Positions 18,172-27,804 of a stretch of 64,000 bases of DNA are shown here, piece after piece. The DNA comes from Paralcaligenes sp. KSB-10 (GTDB lineage: Bacteria; Pseudomonadota; Gammaproteobacteria; Burkholderiales; Burkholderiaceae_B): NCBI RefSeq assembly GCF_021266465.1, contig NZ_CP089848.1, positions 3,596,001 through 3,660,000 on the forward strand. Reading direction: 5' to 3'. How positions within the stretch are numbered: the stretch's first letter is position 1; each line of letters starts with the position of its first letter. The notes under the pieces are model-generated. The model had not been told where the DNA came from and did not search any database. It saw nothing but the letters and a program-made list of their open reading frames with translations. Made by a program: the position numbers and the translations under genes.

Positions 18172-18573
18172 ATGGCGAAAGCTTCCACCAGCGGCGCAAC
18201 CCGCGTACGCAAAAAAATCAAGAAGAGCGTCTCGGACGGCATCGCGCACGTTCATGCGTCCTTCAACAACACGATCATCACCATTACCGATCGCCAGGGC
18301 AATGCGTTGTCCTGGGCTACATCGGGTGGTGCCGGTTTCAAAGGCTCACGCAAATCCACGCCCTTCGCTGCTCAGGTCGCAGCCGAGTCGGCAGGCCGCG
18401 TTGCCCTGGAATATGGCATCAAAACACTTGAAGTCCGCATCAAGGGCCCCGGTCCTGGCCGCGAATCGTCCGTGCGTGCTCTGAATGCCCTGGGAATCAA
18501 GATTTCCAGCATTTCCGACATTACGCCGGTGCCGCATAACGGCTGCCGTCCGCCCAAGCGCCGTCGCATCTAA
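18172..18573 (+). CDS. rpsK: 30S ribosomal protein S11
   Basis: A 133-residue S11 with the conserved [28 protein letters not shown] region split across residues 24-51 and the C-terminal [19 protein letters not shown]11 forms part of the platform and the E-site mRNA path. It is 14 bp after rpsM. Confidence 0.98.
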   Translation: MAKASTSGATRVRKKIKKSVSDGIAHVHASFNNTIITITDRQGNALSWATSGGAGFKGSRKSTPFAAQVAAESAGRVALEYGIKTLEVRIKGPGPGRESSVRALNALGIKISSISDITPVPHNGCRPPKRRRI

Positions 18574-18584
18574 GGGGAAGCATC

Positions 18585-19208
18585 TTGGCACGTTATATTG
18601 GACCTAAATGCAAGCTCTCGCGCCGCGAGGGTACCGATTTATTTTTGAAGAGCGCTCGCCGCTCGCTCGACTCGAAGTGCAAGCTCGAGTCCAAACCGGG
18701 CCAGCACGGCCGCACCTCCGGTGCCCGTACTTCCGACTTCGGTTTGCAACTGCGTGAAAAGCAAAAGCTGAAACGTATGTACGGCGTGCTCGAAAAGCAA
18801 TTCCGCAAGTATTTTCAAGAAGCTGAGCGTCGCCGTGGCAACACTGGCGAGACCCTGATTCAATTGCTGGAATCGCGCCTCGACAACGTCGTATATCGCA
18901 TGGGCTTTGGCTCGACTCGCGCAGAAGCGCGCCAGTTGGTCAACCATCGCGCTATCGAACTGAACGGCAAGGCCGCCGACATCGCTTCCATTATCGTCAA
19001 GTCCGGCGATGTGGTTGCCGTCCGCGAAAAAGCCAAGGCTCAGGCCCGCATCCGCGAATCGCTCGATCTGGCAACGGGCAATGGCCTGCCCCAGTGGGTA
19101 GAAGTCGATGCCAGCAAACTGACCGGTACGTTCAAGCAAGCGCCCGATCGCGCTGATGTCGCCCGCGACGTTAACGAATCGATGGTTGTCGAGCTGTATT
19201 CACGTTAA
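18585..19208 (+). CDS. rpsD: 30S ribosomal protein S4
   Basis: A 207-residue S4 starting with the universal sequence (M)[19 protein letters not shown]. The start codon is TTG, with GGGGAA 7 nt upstream; there is no nearby ATG alternative that keeps the conserved N terminus. The S4 RNA-binding domain ([20 protein letters not shown]) lies around residue 97. S4 nucleates 30S assembly and in E. coli represses the alpha operon. The rare start may lower its expression. Confidence 0.97.
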   Translation: MARYIGPKCKLSRREGTDLFLKSARRSLDSKCKLESKPGQHGRTSGARTSDFGLQLREKQKLKRMYGVLEKQFRKYFQEAERRRGNTGETLIQLLESRLDNVVYRMGFGSTRAEARQLVNHRAIELNGKAADIASIIVKSGDVVAVREKAKAQARIRESLDLATGNGLPQWVEVDASKLTGTFKQAPDRADVARDVNESMVVELYSR

Positions 19209-19246
19209 TTGCCGGGATAGTGCCGCGTGGCGCTGTCTCGCAACAG

Positions 19247-19279
19247 GCCCACTTTTTTGCAATCGTCGAAGAAGTGGGC
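19247..19279 (+). other. Stem-loop between rpsD and rpoA
   Basis: Arms GCCCACTT (19247-19254) and AAGTGGGC (19272-19279) pair perfectly, and the stem can extend inward with two wobble pairs. It lies in the 155-bp gap between rpsD and rpoA. Only TTT follows, so full termination is doubtful; partial attenuation or RNA processing is possible. Confidence 0.35.
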
Positions 19280-19363
19280 TTTGCGATGTTATCTGCCGGT
19301 TCGTCCGGCTTGTCCGTCAGCCTTATCGGTGTAACGAGCCGAGGGTATTGAAAAGGAACACAC

Positions 19364-20350
19364 ATGTCGTCTCAAGGTTTTTTGAAGCCCCGCTCTATTG
19401 AAGTGGTCCCCGTAGGCAAGAATCACGCGAAAGTCGTGATGGAGCCGTTCGAACGCGGTTATGGCCACACGCTGGGCAACGCGCTGCGCCGCATTCTGCT
19501 GTCGTCGATGGCGGGCTATGCGCCCACCGAAGTCCAGATGACGGGCGTGGTTCACGAATACTCCACCCTGGCCGGTGTGCGGGAAGATGTCGTCGATATT
19601 CTCCTGAATCTGAAAGGCGTGGTCTTCAAGCTGCATAATCGTGAAGAAGTCGCCTTGGTTTTGCGCAAACAAGGGCAGGGCGTGGTTCTGGCAAGCGATA
19701 TCGAGTTGCCTCACGACGTTGAAATCATCAACCCCGATCACGTCATCGCCACACTGACCGATGCCGGCAAACTCGAAATGCAAATCAAGGTCGAGCAGGG
19801 CCGTGGCTACGTTCCGGGCAATGTGCGCGCACTGGCCGACGACCGTACCCATACCATTGGCCGGATTGTGCTCGATGCTTCGTACAGCCCGGTTCGCCGC
19901 GTCAGTTACGCTGTTGAAAGCGCGCGTGTAGAGCAGCGTACCGACCTGGACAAGCTGGTGCTCGATATCGAGACCAACGGTGTGGTATCGCCCGAAGAAG
20001 CCGTGCGTCAATCGGCCCGCATCCTGATGGATCAGATTTCGGTTTTCGCGGCGCTCGAGGGTGCTGGCGATTCCTACGAAGCTCCAACCCGCGGCACGCC
20101 GCAGATCGATCCTGTATTGTTGCGTCCGGTCGACGACCTGGAGTTGACGGTTCGTTCCGCCAACTGCCTGAAGGCCGAAAACATTTACTACATCGGCGAC
20201 CTGATCCAGCGTACCGAAAACGAATTGCTCAAAACGCCGAACCTGGGCCGCAAGTCCTTGAACGAAATCAAGGAAGTGCTTGCCGCGCGCGGCTTGACTC
20301 TGGGCATGAAGCTCGAAAACTGGCCTCCGCTTGGCCTCGAACGCCCTTAA
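19364..20350 (+). CDS. rpoA: DNA-directed RNA polymerase alpha subunit
   Basis: A 328-residue alpha subunit. The N-terminal assembly domain ([18 protein letters not shown] near residues 32-50) and the C-terminal DNA- and activator-binding domain ([22 protein letters not shown] near 250) are both present. The start has AAAAGGA 7 nt upstream. The 155-bp gap before it and the 186-bp gap after it are larger than in E. coli, so separate promoters or processing are possible. Confidence 0.98.
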   Translation: MSSQGFLKPRSIEVVPVGKNHAKVVMEPFERGYGHTLGNALRRILLSSMAGYAPTEVQMTGVVHEYSTLAGVREDVVDILLNLKGVVFKLHNREEVALVLRKQGQGVVLASDIELPHDVEIINPDHVIATLTDAGKLEMQIKVEQGRGYVPGNVRALADDRTHTIGRIVLDASYSPVRRVSYAVESARVEQRTDLDKLVLDIETNGVVSPEEAVRQSARILMDQISVFAALEGAGDSYEAPTRGTPQIDPVLLRPVDDLELTVRSANCLKAENIYYIGDLIQRTENELLKTPNLGRKSLNEIKEVLAARGLTLGMKLENWPPLGLERP

Positions 20351-20536
20351 GGCGCTCGGAAGATATTCGCAGTAAACCAGACGGTGGCTTTATCGCGCCG
20401 TTGCTTGCAGTAAACCGGGACAGCAGCACGGTGTGTTGAAGTCCCGCCCTTTCTCCCGGCCCGCAGCACGTACGCTGATAGAAGAGCCGGATAACTCGGC
20501 GGATCGAACCGCCAAACAGATTCAAAGGAAAACATC

Positions 20537-20923
20537 ATGCGTCATCGCAGTGGTCTACGTAAATTAAATCGCACCAGCAGCCATCGCCTGGCTATGTTCC
20601 GCAATATGGCTGTTTCGCTGTTGACTCACGAAGCAATCAAAACCACCTTGCCCAAGGCCAAGGAATTGCGCCGCGTGGTCGAGCCTCTCATCACTTTGGG
20701 CAAAGAGCCTACCCTGGCCAACAAGCGTCTGGCGTTTGCCCGCCTGCGCGATCGCGATGCGGTCGTCAAGCTGTTTGCCGAAATCGGCCCGCGCTACAAA
20801 GAGCGCAATGGCGGTTACACCCGTGTTCTGAAAATGGGCTTCCGCCAAGGCGACAACGCACCGATGGCGTTCATGGAGCTGGTTGACCGTCCTGAAGTTG
20901 TTGAGGCCGAAGACGCCGAATAA
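20537..20923 (+). CDS. rplQ: 50S ribosomal protein L17
   Basis: A 128-residue L17 beginning [20 protein letters not shown], with the usual core [17 protein letters not shown]17 lies near the peptide exit tunnel. It closes the ribosomal block and is followed by a strong terminator at 20998-21037. The preceding 186-bp gap carries two copies of the 10-mer GCAGTAAACC (20369-20378, 20407-20416). Confidence 0.98.
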   Translation: MRHRSGLRKLNRTSSHRLAMFRNMAVSLLTHEAIKTTLPKAKELRRVVEPLITLGKEPTLANKRLAFARLRDRDAVVKLFAEIGPRYKERNGGYTRVLKMGFRQGDNAPMAFMELVDRPEVVEAEDAE

Positions 20924-20997
20924 GTCGCCGCGGGCCAATGGCCTGTGTTCACAGGCACAATGGTTCGCGTTTTGAGTGCCAGGCGTCGTGAAAGCAG

Positions 20998-21037
20998 AAT
21001 CCCTATCGGCAGATCTTGCCCGTAGGGATTTTTATTT
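20998..21037 (+). terminator. Rho-independent terminator of the ribosomal block
   Basis: Stem AATCCCTA (20998-21005) pairs with TAGGGATT (21023-21030). An inner CGGCA/TGCC(C)G stem with one bulge encloses GATCT. The stem runs straight into TTTATTT. It stands 75 bp after the rplQ stop. A separate perfect hairpin GCCTGTG/CACAGGC at 20941-20956 precedes it. Confidence 0.85.
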
Positions 21038-21092
21038 GGCGCAGCCGGTAGTTCGATAAAATGGCCGGATATTGAATCTGTCTGGAACCCCT

Positions 21093-21533
21093 ATGTCGAA
21101 ATTCATCAAATCCGTCAGTGCCGGCGTTTCCAGACGCGATGTCGATCCCGCGGTGGTACCCATCCCGGCGGCGTCGCATGGCGCATCGCAAGCCCGTGGC
21201 CCGGAACAGGGAGGCGACGTGGTACTGGTTCTCGGCAATGCGCCCGATCTGCTGCTGGCCAAGCGCATTGCACACATCCTGGTAGAAGAAGGCCTGGCCG
21301 CATGCGTGAACCTTGGAGCGGCGGGCCTGTCCATGTATATGTGGCAGGGCGAACTCGTGGGGGCTGAAGAAATTCCGTTGACCATGAAAACCACGCGTAT
21401 GCGCCTTCAGGAGCTTATTGCGCGTTTCCAGGACCTGCACCCCGACGAGGTTCCGGAAATCCTCGTGGTGCCGGTTGTCGGTGGTTCGGCAAGCTATCTG
21501 GCCTGGGTGCAGAAGCAGACTTCGCCCGCATAG
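21093..21533 (+). CDS. cutA: CutA-like divalent cation tolerance protein
   Basis: A 146-residue protein whose last 105 residues match the small trimeric CutA family: VVLVLGNAPDLLLAKRIAHILVEEGLAACVNL, MYMWQGELVGAEEIPLTMKTT and HPDEVPEILVVPVVGGSASYLAWV. CutA is linked to copper and divalent-cation tolerance in E. coli, but its biochemical role is poorly defined. About 40 residues before the fold are not part of the family core and have no recognised motif. A later start would remove them, but no better ribosome-binding site is visible. It lies between rplQ and dsbD. Confidence 0.88.
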   Translation: MSKFIKSVSAGVSRRDVDPAVVPIPAASHGASQARGPEQGGDVVLVLGNAPDLLLAKRIAHILVEEGLAACVNLGAAGLSMYMWQGELVGAEEIPLTMKTTRMRLQELIARFQDLHPDEVPEILVVPVVGGSASYLAWVQKQTSPA

Positions 21534-21653
21534 TACGCTGACAGCGCGACAAATAGGCTACCATCGTGAAAGGCTCATGCAACGCTGCGATGGCCGGTAT
21601 TTCGACCTGCCGCGCCCGGCGTGTTCAGGGCAAAAGGAATTAGGGAATTTTCA

Positions 21654-23684
21654 ATGATGTATTCGACCCGCGCGGTTCAGGAATCGCGTTATCGGAAAAG
21701 CGGGCTGTTGCTTGCGCAATCAGGGTGCGAGTTGCGCAGAGGTGCGTTTTATCCAGGGCGCAGTTTTGCGGTTCTGCTGGCCGTTGCCCTGTTTATTCTC
21801 GCCTTGCTGGGTAGTGGCGCGGCGCGCGCCGACGAAGATTATCTCGAACCGGAGCAGGCTTTTGCCTTTTCCGCGGCCATGGCCAGCCCTACCGAGCTCG
21901 ACGTGCACTTCAAGATCGCGCCCAAATACTACATGTATCGAGAGCGCTTCGAATTTGCCCTGACGCCCGACGGCAGCCGCCTGGGCACGCCCGTGCTTCC
22001 CGCCGGCATCGTTGAGTACGACCCCACCTTCGACAAGAAGCTCGAGATCTATCACGACCAGGTCACCATTCGCGTGCCGCTCAAACCGGGTGCCGCGCAG
22101 GTGCTCAAATTGGCCGTCACCGGCCAGGGCTGCGCCGAAGCAGGGTTGTGCTATGCCCCCATGACCACAGAACTGATGTTGACTCCGACTGCCGGGGGCT
22201 ATCGGGCCAGCGGCCCAGGTCTCGTGGCCAGCGTGCCCGCGCCGCAAGCGCAAGGCTCCCGGGCGGCGGATTCGGCCAGCAAGGCTCCCGGCCTGGGCTC
22301 GGTCCTGAATCTGGGAGACATGGGCTTTGCCTCGTACCTGGCAAGCGCGGGCTGGATCCAGATCGTGGCCTTGTGCCTGCTGCTGGGCCTGTTGCTGTCG
22401 TTTACGCCCTGTGTGCTGCCCATGGTGCCCATTCTGCTTGCCATTGTGGCCGGCGATGCCGGCAAACAGGGCAAGGCATCCCGTTGGCGCGGCCTGGCGC
22501 TGGCGGCGGCCTATGTACTGGGTATGTCACTGGTTTATACCGCGCTGGGCGTTGCCGCTGGTCTGATCGGGGCCGGCCTGGCTGCCTGGCTGCAGACGCC
22601 TTGGGTGCTGGGGCTCTTTGCCTTGTTGCTGGGTTTGTTGGCGCTGGCCATGTTCGATGTCTTTACCCTGCAGGTGCCCAGCGGCATGCAGACGGCGCTC
22701 AACAATACTTTGTCGCGAATCCCTGGCGGGCGCTTTGGCGGCGCCTTCGTGATGGGCATGGTGTCCGCGCTGATCGTGGGGCCGTGCGTGGCCGCGCCGC
22801 TGGCGGGTGTGCTGCTGTTCATTTCGCAAACCGGCAGCCTGGTGTTGGGCGGGCTGGCGTTGTTTGCGCTGACTTGGGGGGAAGGCTTGCTGCTCCTGCT
22901 GGTGGGCGCGTCCTCCGGAGCCCTGCTGCCGCGAGCTGGAGCCTGGATGGAAGGCGTCAAGCGTCTGTTTGGCATATTGCTGCTGGCGACTGCCTGGTGG
23001 ATGGTCAACTCGATTCTGCCGGCCTGGCTGACCATGCTGGGCTGGGCATTCCTGGCCGGTTGGAGCGCCGTCATGCTGCATGCTTTCGAGCCTCTGCCGA
23101 GCGAAGCGCGGTTGGCGCATTATCTGGGCAAAGCGGTGGGCCTTTTGCTGGCCCTGTGGGCGGCGCTGTTGCTGATTGGCACGGCTGCGGGCGGGCGAGA
23201 TATATTGCAGCCGCTTGCGGTTTGGCAGGCCGTCGGCGGCCCACCCGGAGAGGGCGGCACGGCCAGGGCGCAGGCAGGGTCTGGAGCGGGGGCTGATGCC
23301 GTCGGCGCCAAGGCCTTGCGGGCCAAGTTCACTCAGGTCGCTTCGGTGGCCGAACTCGATAATCTGCTCGCCAACACCAGCCGGCCGGTCATGCTGGATT
23401 TCTATGCGGATTGGTGCGTATCGTGCATCGAAATGGAGAAATTCACTTTCAGCGATCCGGCTGTCGCGGAAAAACTATCGCATTTCGTGCTGGTGCAGGC
23501 CGATGTCACGAAGAACACCGCCGACGACCGTGCCTTGTTGAAGCGTTTCCACTTGTTTGGCCCCCCCGGCATCATGTTTTTCGACCTCCATGGCCGCTTG
23601 CTGGCCGATGCCCGAGTCATAGGTTTTAAAAATGCCGGGCAATTCAGTGCTGTACTGGATCGGGTGCTGGCCGCGGGGAAATAG
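21654..23684 (+). CDS. dsbD: Thiol:disulfide interchange protein DsbD
   Basis: A 676-residue membrane protein that carries electrons from cytoplasmic thioredoxin to the periplasm. It has an N-terminal hydrophobic signal region and a periplasmic DsbD-alpha domain with the reactive pair in GQGCAEAGLC. A central block of about eight helices carries TPCVLP and GPCVAAP. The C-terminal thioredoxin-like domain has DWCVSCIEMEKFTF. I use ATG 21654 (AGGGAA upstream); the next codon is also ATG. It supplies reductant for disulfide isomerisation and for the apocytochrome heme sites handled by the Ccs1-CcsA pair encoded further right. Confidence 0.95.
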   Translation: MMYSTRAVQESRYRKSGLLLAQSGCELRRGAFYPGRSFAVLLAVALFILALLGSGAARADEDYLEPEQAFAFSAAMASPTELDVHFKIAPKYYMYRERFEFALTPDGSRLGTPVLPAGIVEYDPTFDKKLEIYHDQVTIRVPLKPGAAQVLKLAVTGQGCAEAGLCYAPMTTELMLTPTAGGYRASGPGLVASVPAPQAQGSRAADSASKAPGLGSVLNLGDMGFASYLASAGWIQIVALCLLLGLLLSFTPCVLPMVPILLAIVAGDAGKQGKASRWRGLALAAAYVLGMSLVYTALGVAAGLIGAGLAAWLQTPWVLGLFALLLGLLALAMFDVFTLQVPSGMQTALNNTLSRIPGGRFGGAFVMGMVSALIVGPCVAAPLAGVLLFISQTGSLVLGGLALFALTWGEGLLLLLVGASSGALLPRAGAWMEGVKRLFGILLLATAWWMVNSILPAWLTMLGWAFLAGWSAVMLHAFEPLPSEARLAHYLGKAVGLLLALWAALLLIGTAAGGRDILQPLAVWQAVGGPPGEGGTARAQAGSGAGADAVGAKALRAKFTQVASVAELDNLLANTSRPVMLDFYADWCVSCIEMEKFTFSDPAVAEKLSHFVLVQADVTKNTADDRALLKRFHLFGPPGIMFFDLHGRLLADARVIGFKNAGQFSAVLDRVLAAGK

Positions 23685-23759
23685 GCCTTTCGATCGCGCT
23701 GCCCGGACATGGCAAATTCGTTGTGGGGATTTATCTTGCGTCGCACCGTGCCCGCCCAT

Positions 23760-25154
23760 TCAGGCAGCGCCTGGCGGTTTGACTGCGTTTGCCTCATTGT
23801 CCTGCTTGCGCCATACGCGCCGGAAACGAAGAATCTTGGCTAGCGCGAATCGCGCCATTTTCCACCACCCGGATGGCCGTGGATCGGCCAGCATGCTGAG
23901 AGCTCTGGCATAGTCCAGCATCAGCCCCGGCGTCCACGCCATGGTGACGGCACGCTTGCGGATTTGTGCGGCAACCCATAACTCGGGTGTGGTCAGCATT
24001 CGTACAAAAGCGCTGGAACCCTTTTTTTTCTCCTGCAATCGGCCCACTGCACCGTCGAGCGCCGCTTCCAGCGCTTGCGAGACGGTGCTCGAACAATTGC
24101 GATGAGTCAGGTTATAGGTTGCGTCGCTTCGGGACTGTTCCCAGTACCTGCGGAGTTTTTCCGGGTCGTAGTTCCTGATGCGCACCCGTCTGGTGGAGGG
24201 GCGCCATGCTTTTGATTCCGTCGCATAGTCGGGTTGGAATATTCCGGGCAGGTTGTTCTCGGGGGTAGCGCGCAATACTCTGGTGAGATCGTCCGGCGAT
24301 CGATCGATTTCGACACTGGGGTACAGGCTGATGTATATGCCTTCCGGTGATTCGAGCGCCGCGTGCCCGGTCGATATGGCTCCGTTGACGTCCACCGCGG
24401 CAATGTAGCGATCGATAATGGGCTGGCGTTGAACCGGCGCTTTGGATGAGCCGGCCGGCGTCCATATATGAACCGTCAAAGCGTGTTCATGGTCGGCGGG
24501 CGGCCCGTCCCATTTGCTCGGCCTGGAGGCGTGCAAGGCCGCGTCGGCGGGGATTTCCGGCGCAATGGCCGGGTGCTTGGCGTGCGCGAAAGCCGGATTC
24601 GCGACCAGGTGCCTGACACGCGTTGCAAGTATGATCAGGTGTATGCCGCCGAAAGCCAGGAACAGGCCCAGGCAGTAGGGCAAGGTGCCGGCGTAATGCG
24701 TCGGATAGGGCTGGTAGAAAAAAATCGCCAGCAATATTTCAGCGATGCCTCCCGCCAGAGCATAACCCCAGCGCCGGTAACGCACTACATAGGCAGAGGC
24801 GGATTGCACGATTCCGTCGATCAGAAACAGGGTGCCGAAAATCATCGACAGAATGAAATGGCCGTGCCGGGGGCCCAGCAGGATCAGCACCCCCGCGATG
24901 ATCACCGCGGTACCCTTCACGTAACGCAAAACGCGTTGCCCGCCAATCCCCGTCCAGGCGACCGCGAGCGTGGCCAGCCCTTCCGCAAGAAAAGCATAGG
25001 CGAAAAAAGCTATCGGGAAATACAAGGCGCCATCCAGGGCGTCGATGAAGATGAAAACGCCTGCGATCAGCCATAAGCAGCCGATCACCAGCAAACCGCG
25101 CCAGCGATCGCGCAAATAATCGACGCCCAGCAGCAACAGTACAAGCCGGAACAT
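23760..25154 (-). CDS. HdeD-like membrane protein with a C-terminal predicted permuted papain-like domain
   Basis: A 464-residue protein I cannot name. Residues 1-180 form about six hydrophobic helices arranged as in the HdeD/DUF308 family (repeats such as GLLVIGCLWLIAGVFIFIDAL and GTAVIIAGVLILLG). Residues about 225-360 are soluble and carry STGHAALESPEGIYISLYP (H264) and, about 90 residues later, YNLTHRNCSSTVSQAL (C354). A His that comes before an Asn-Cys-Ser motif is the order seen in permuted NlpC/P60-like (papain-fold) enzymes, so a thiol hydrolase or acyltransferase is possible. The tail (residues 375-464) is basic with amphipathic stretches. It is convergent with dsbD and starts 66 bp after hemB on the same strand. 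The function is unknown. Confidence 0.6.
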   Translation of the reverse strand: MFRLVLLLLGVDYLRDRWRGLLVIGCLWLIAGVFIFIDALDGALYFPIAFFAYAFLAEGLATLAVAWTGIGGQRVLRYVKGTAVIIAGVLILLGPRHGHFILSMIFGTLFLIDGIVQSASAYVVRYRRWGYALAGGIAEILLAIFFYQPYPTHYAGTLPYCLGLFLAFGGIHLIILATRVRHLVANPAFAHAKHPAIAPEIPADAALHASRPSKWDGPPADHEHALTVHIWTPAGSSKAPVQRQPIIDRYIAAVDVNGAISTGHAALESPEGIYISLYPSVEIDRSPDDLTRVLRATPENNLPGIFQPDYATESKAWRPSTRRVRIRNYDPEKLRRYWEQSRSDATYNLTHRNCSSTVSQALEAALDGAVGRLQEKKKGSSAFVRMLTTPELWVAAQIRKRAVTMAWTPGLMLDYARALSMLADPRPSGWWKMARFALAKILRFRRVWRKQDNEANAVKPPGAA

Positions 25155-25220
25155 GGCAGCCTTTTTTAATGCTTTACATTTCTGTATTTACCGCTTCGGC
25201 CGGCAAGAGTGCAAAAGCAT

Positions 25221-26857
<1,637 letters not shown>

Positions 26858-27010
26858 GGGGTTACCTAGGTCGGTTTAATTTAACTGCTATTGTATAATC
26901 GCAGGTTTGAAACTGTTGCGGTCGTTGTGGTTGGAAGGTTCTTCCGGCGAAAACGGCCTAATCTTAGCGGCGTATATCGCCCGGATCGAAACCCGATCGT
27001 CGAGGTCTTC

Positions 27011-27715
27011 ATGAAGCGTGTGCTTTCCAGTATGTTGGTTGCCAGCGGCTTGCTGCTGGGTTCGTCTTTTTTGTCCGCCAGCTTTGCCGCCGAAGCGGTC
27101 GGGGTTCCCAAGCCCGACGCCGCCAAGGGCGAGCAGCTCTATGTCAACGGCGATTCGGCGCGCGGCATTATTGCCTGTGCTTCCTGCCACGGGGCGGCTG
27201 GCAACAGCACGATTCCGTCCAATCCGAATCTGGCCGCCCAGCCGCACGAGTATCTGGCCAAGCAATTGGCTGATTTTCGTCCGAAAGACGCCAAATCGAC
27301 ACCCTTGCGCCGCGGCGCAAATGGCGCCAACACGGTCATGACCAACTTTGCCGCCGCGCTTACACCCGCCGATATGCAAAATATCGCGTATTACCTGGCA
27401 CAGCAACCGCTCGATCTTGCAAAGGCCGGCACGGCTAGCAAAAAAGCCACCGTGGAACTTGGCCAGAGCATCTGGCGTGGCGGCTTGCCCGACCGCAATG
27501 TCGCGGCGTGCGCCAGTTGCCACTCGGCAAATGGCGCCGGCCTGCCTGGCGAATTCCCCCGCCTGTCCGGCCAGCACCCTGCCTATATTGAAGAGCAGCT
27601 CAAGCTGTTCCGTAGCGGCGATCGCGCCAATGGCCCCATGATGCATGATATCGCCGATCGCATGTCCGACGCCGATATCGCGGCCGTTGCCGACTACGCC
27701 GCGGGTTTGCGTTAA
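27011..27715 (+). CDS. Diheme cytochrome c4-type protein
   Basis: A 234-residue secreted protein with a signal peptide (cleavage after SFA-A, about residue 27) and two heme c sites, C56-ASC-H60 and C167-ASC-H171, in two similar halves. Axial Met ligands are probably supplied by NTVM near 110 and GPMMHDIADRM near 215. It is a periplasmic electron carrier, usually to cbb3 or other terminal oxidases. The start at 27011 gives the signal peptide; the frame is open further upstream. It is followed at once by the ccs1-ccsA maturation genes. Confidence 0.92.
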   Translation: MKRVLSSMLVASGLLLGSSFLSASFAAEAVGVPKPDAAKGEQLYVNGDSARGIIACASCHGAAGNSTIPSNPNLAAQPHEYLAKQLADFRPKDAKSTPLRRGANGANTVMTNFAAALTPADMQNIAYYLAQQPLDLAKAGTASKKATVELGQSIWRGGLPDRNVAACASCHSANGAGLPGEFPRLSGQHPAYIEEQLKLFRSGDRANGPMMHDIADRMSDADIAAVADYAAGLR

Positions 27716-27804
27716 ACCTGTGGTTGTGCGGGAACTATTTCCGTGCAGCCAGATCAAATGGGGGGGAAGCTGTAGCCGGCGTCCTCCCTTTTTTGCGAAT
27801 TGAA

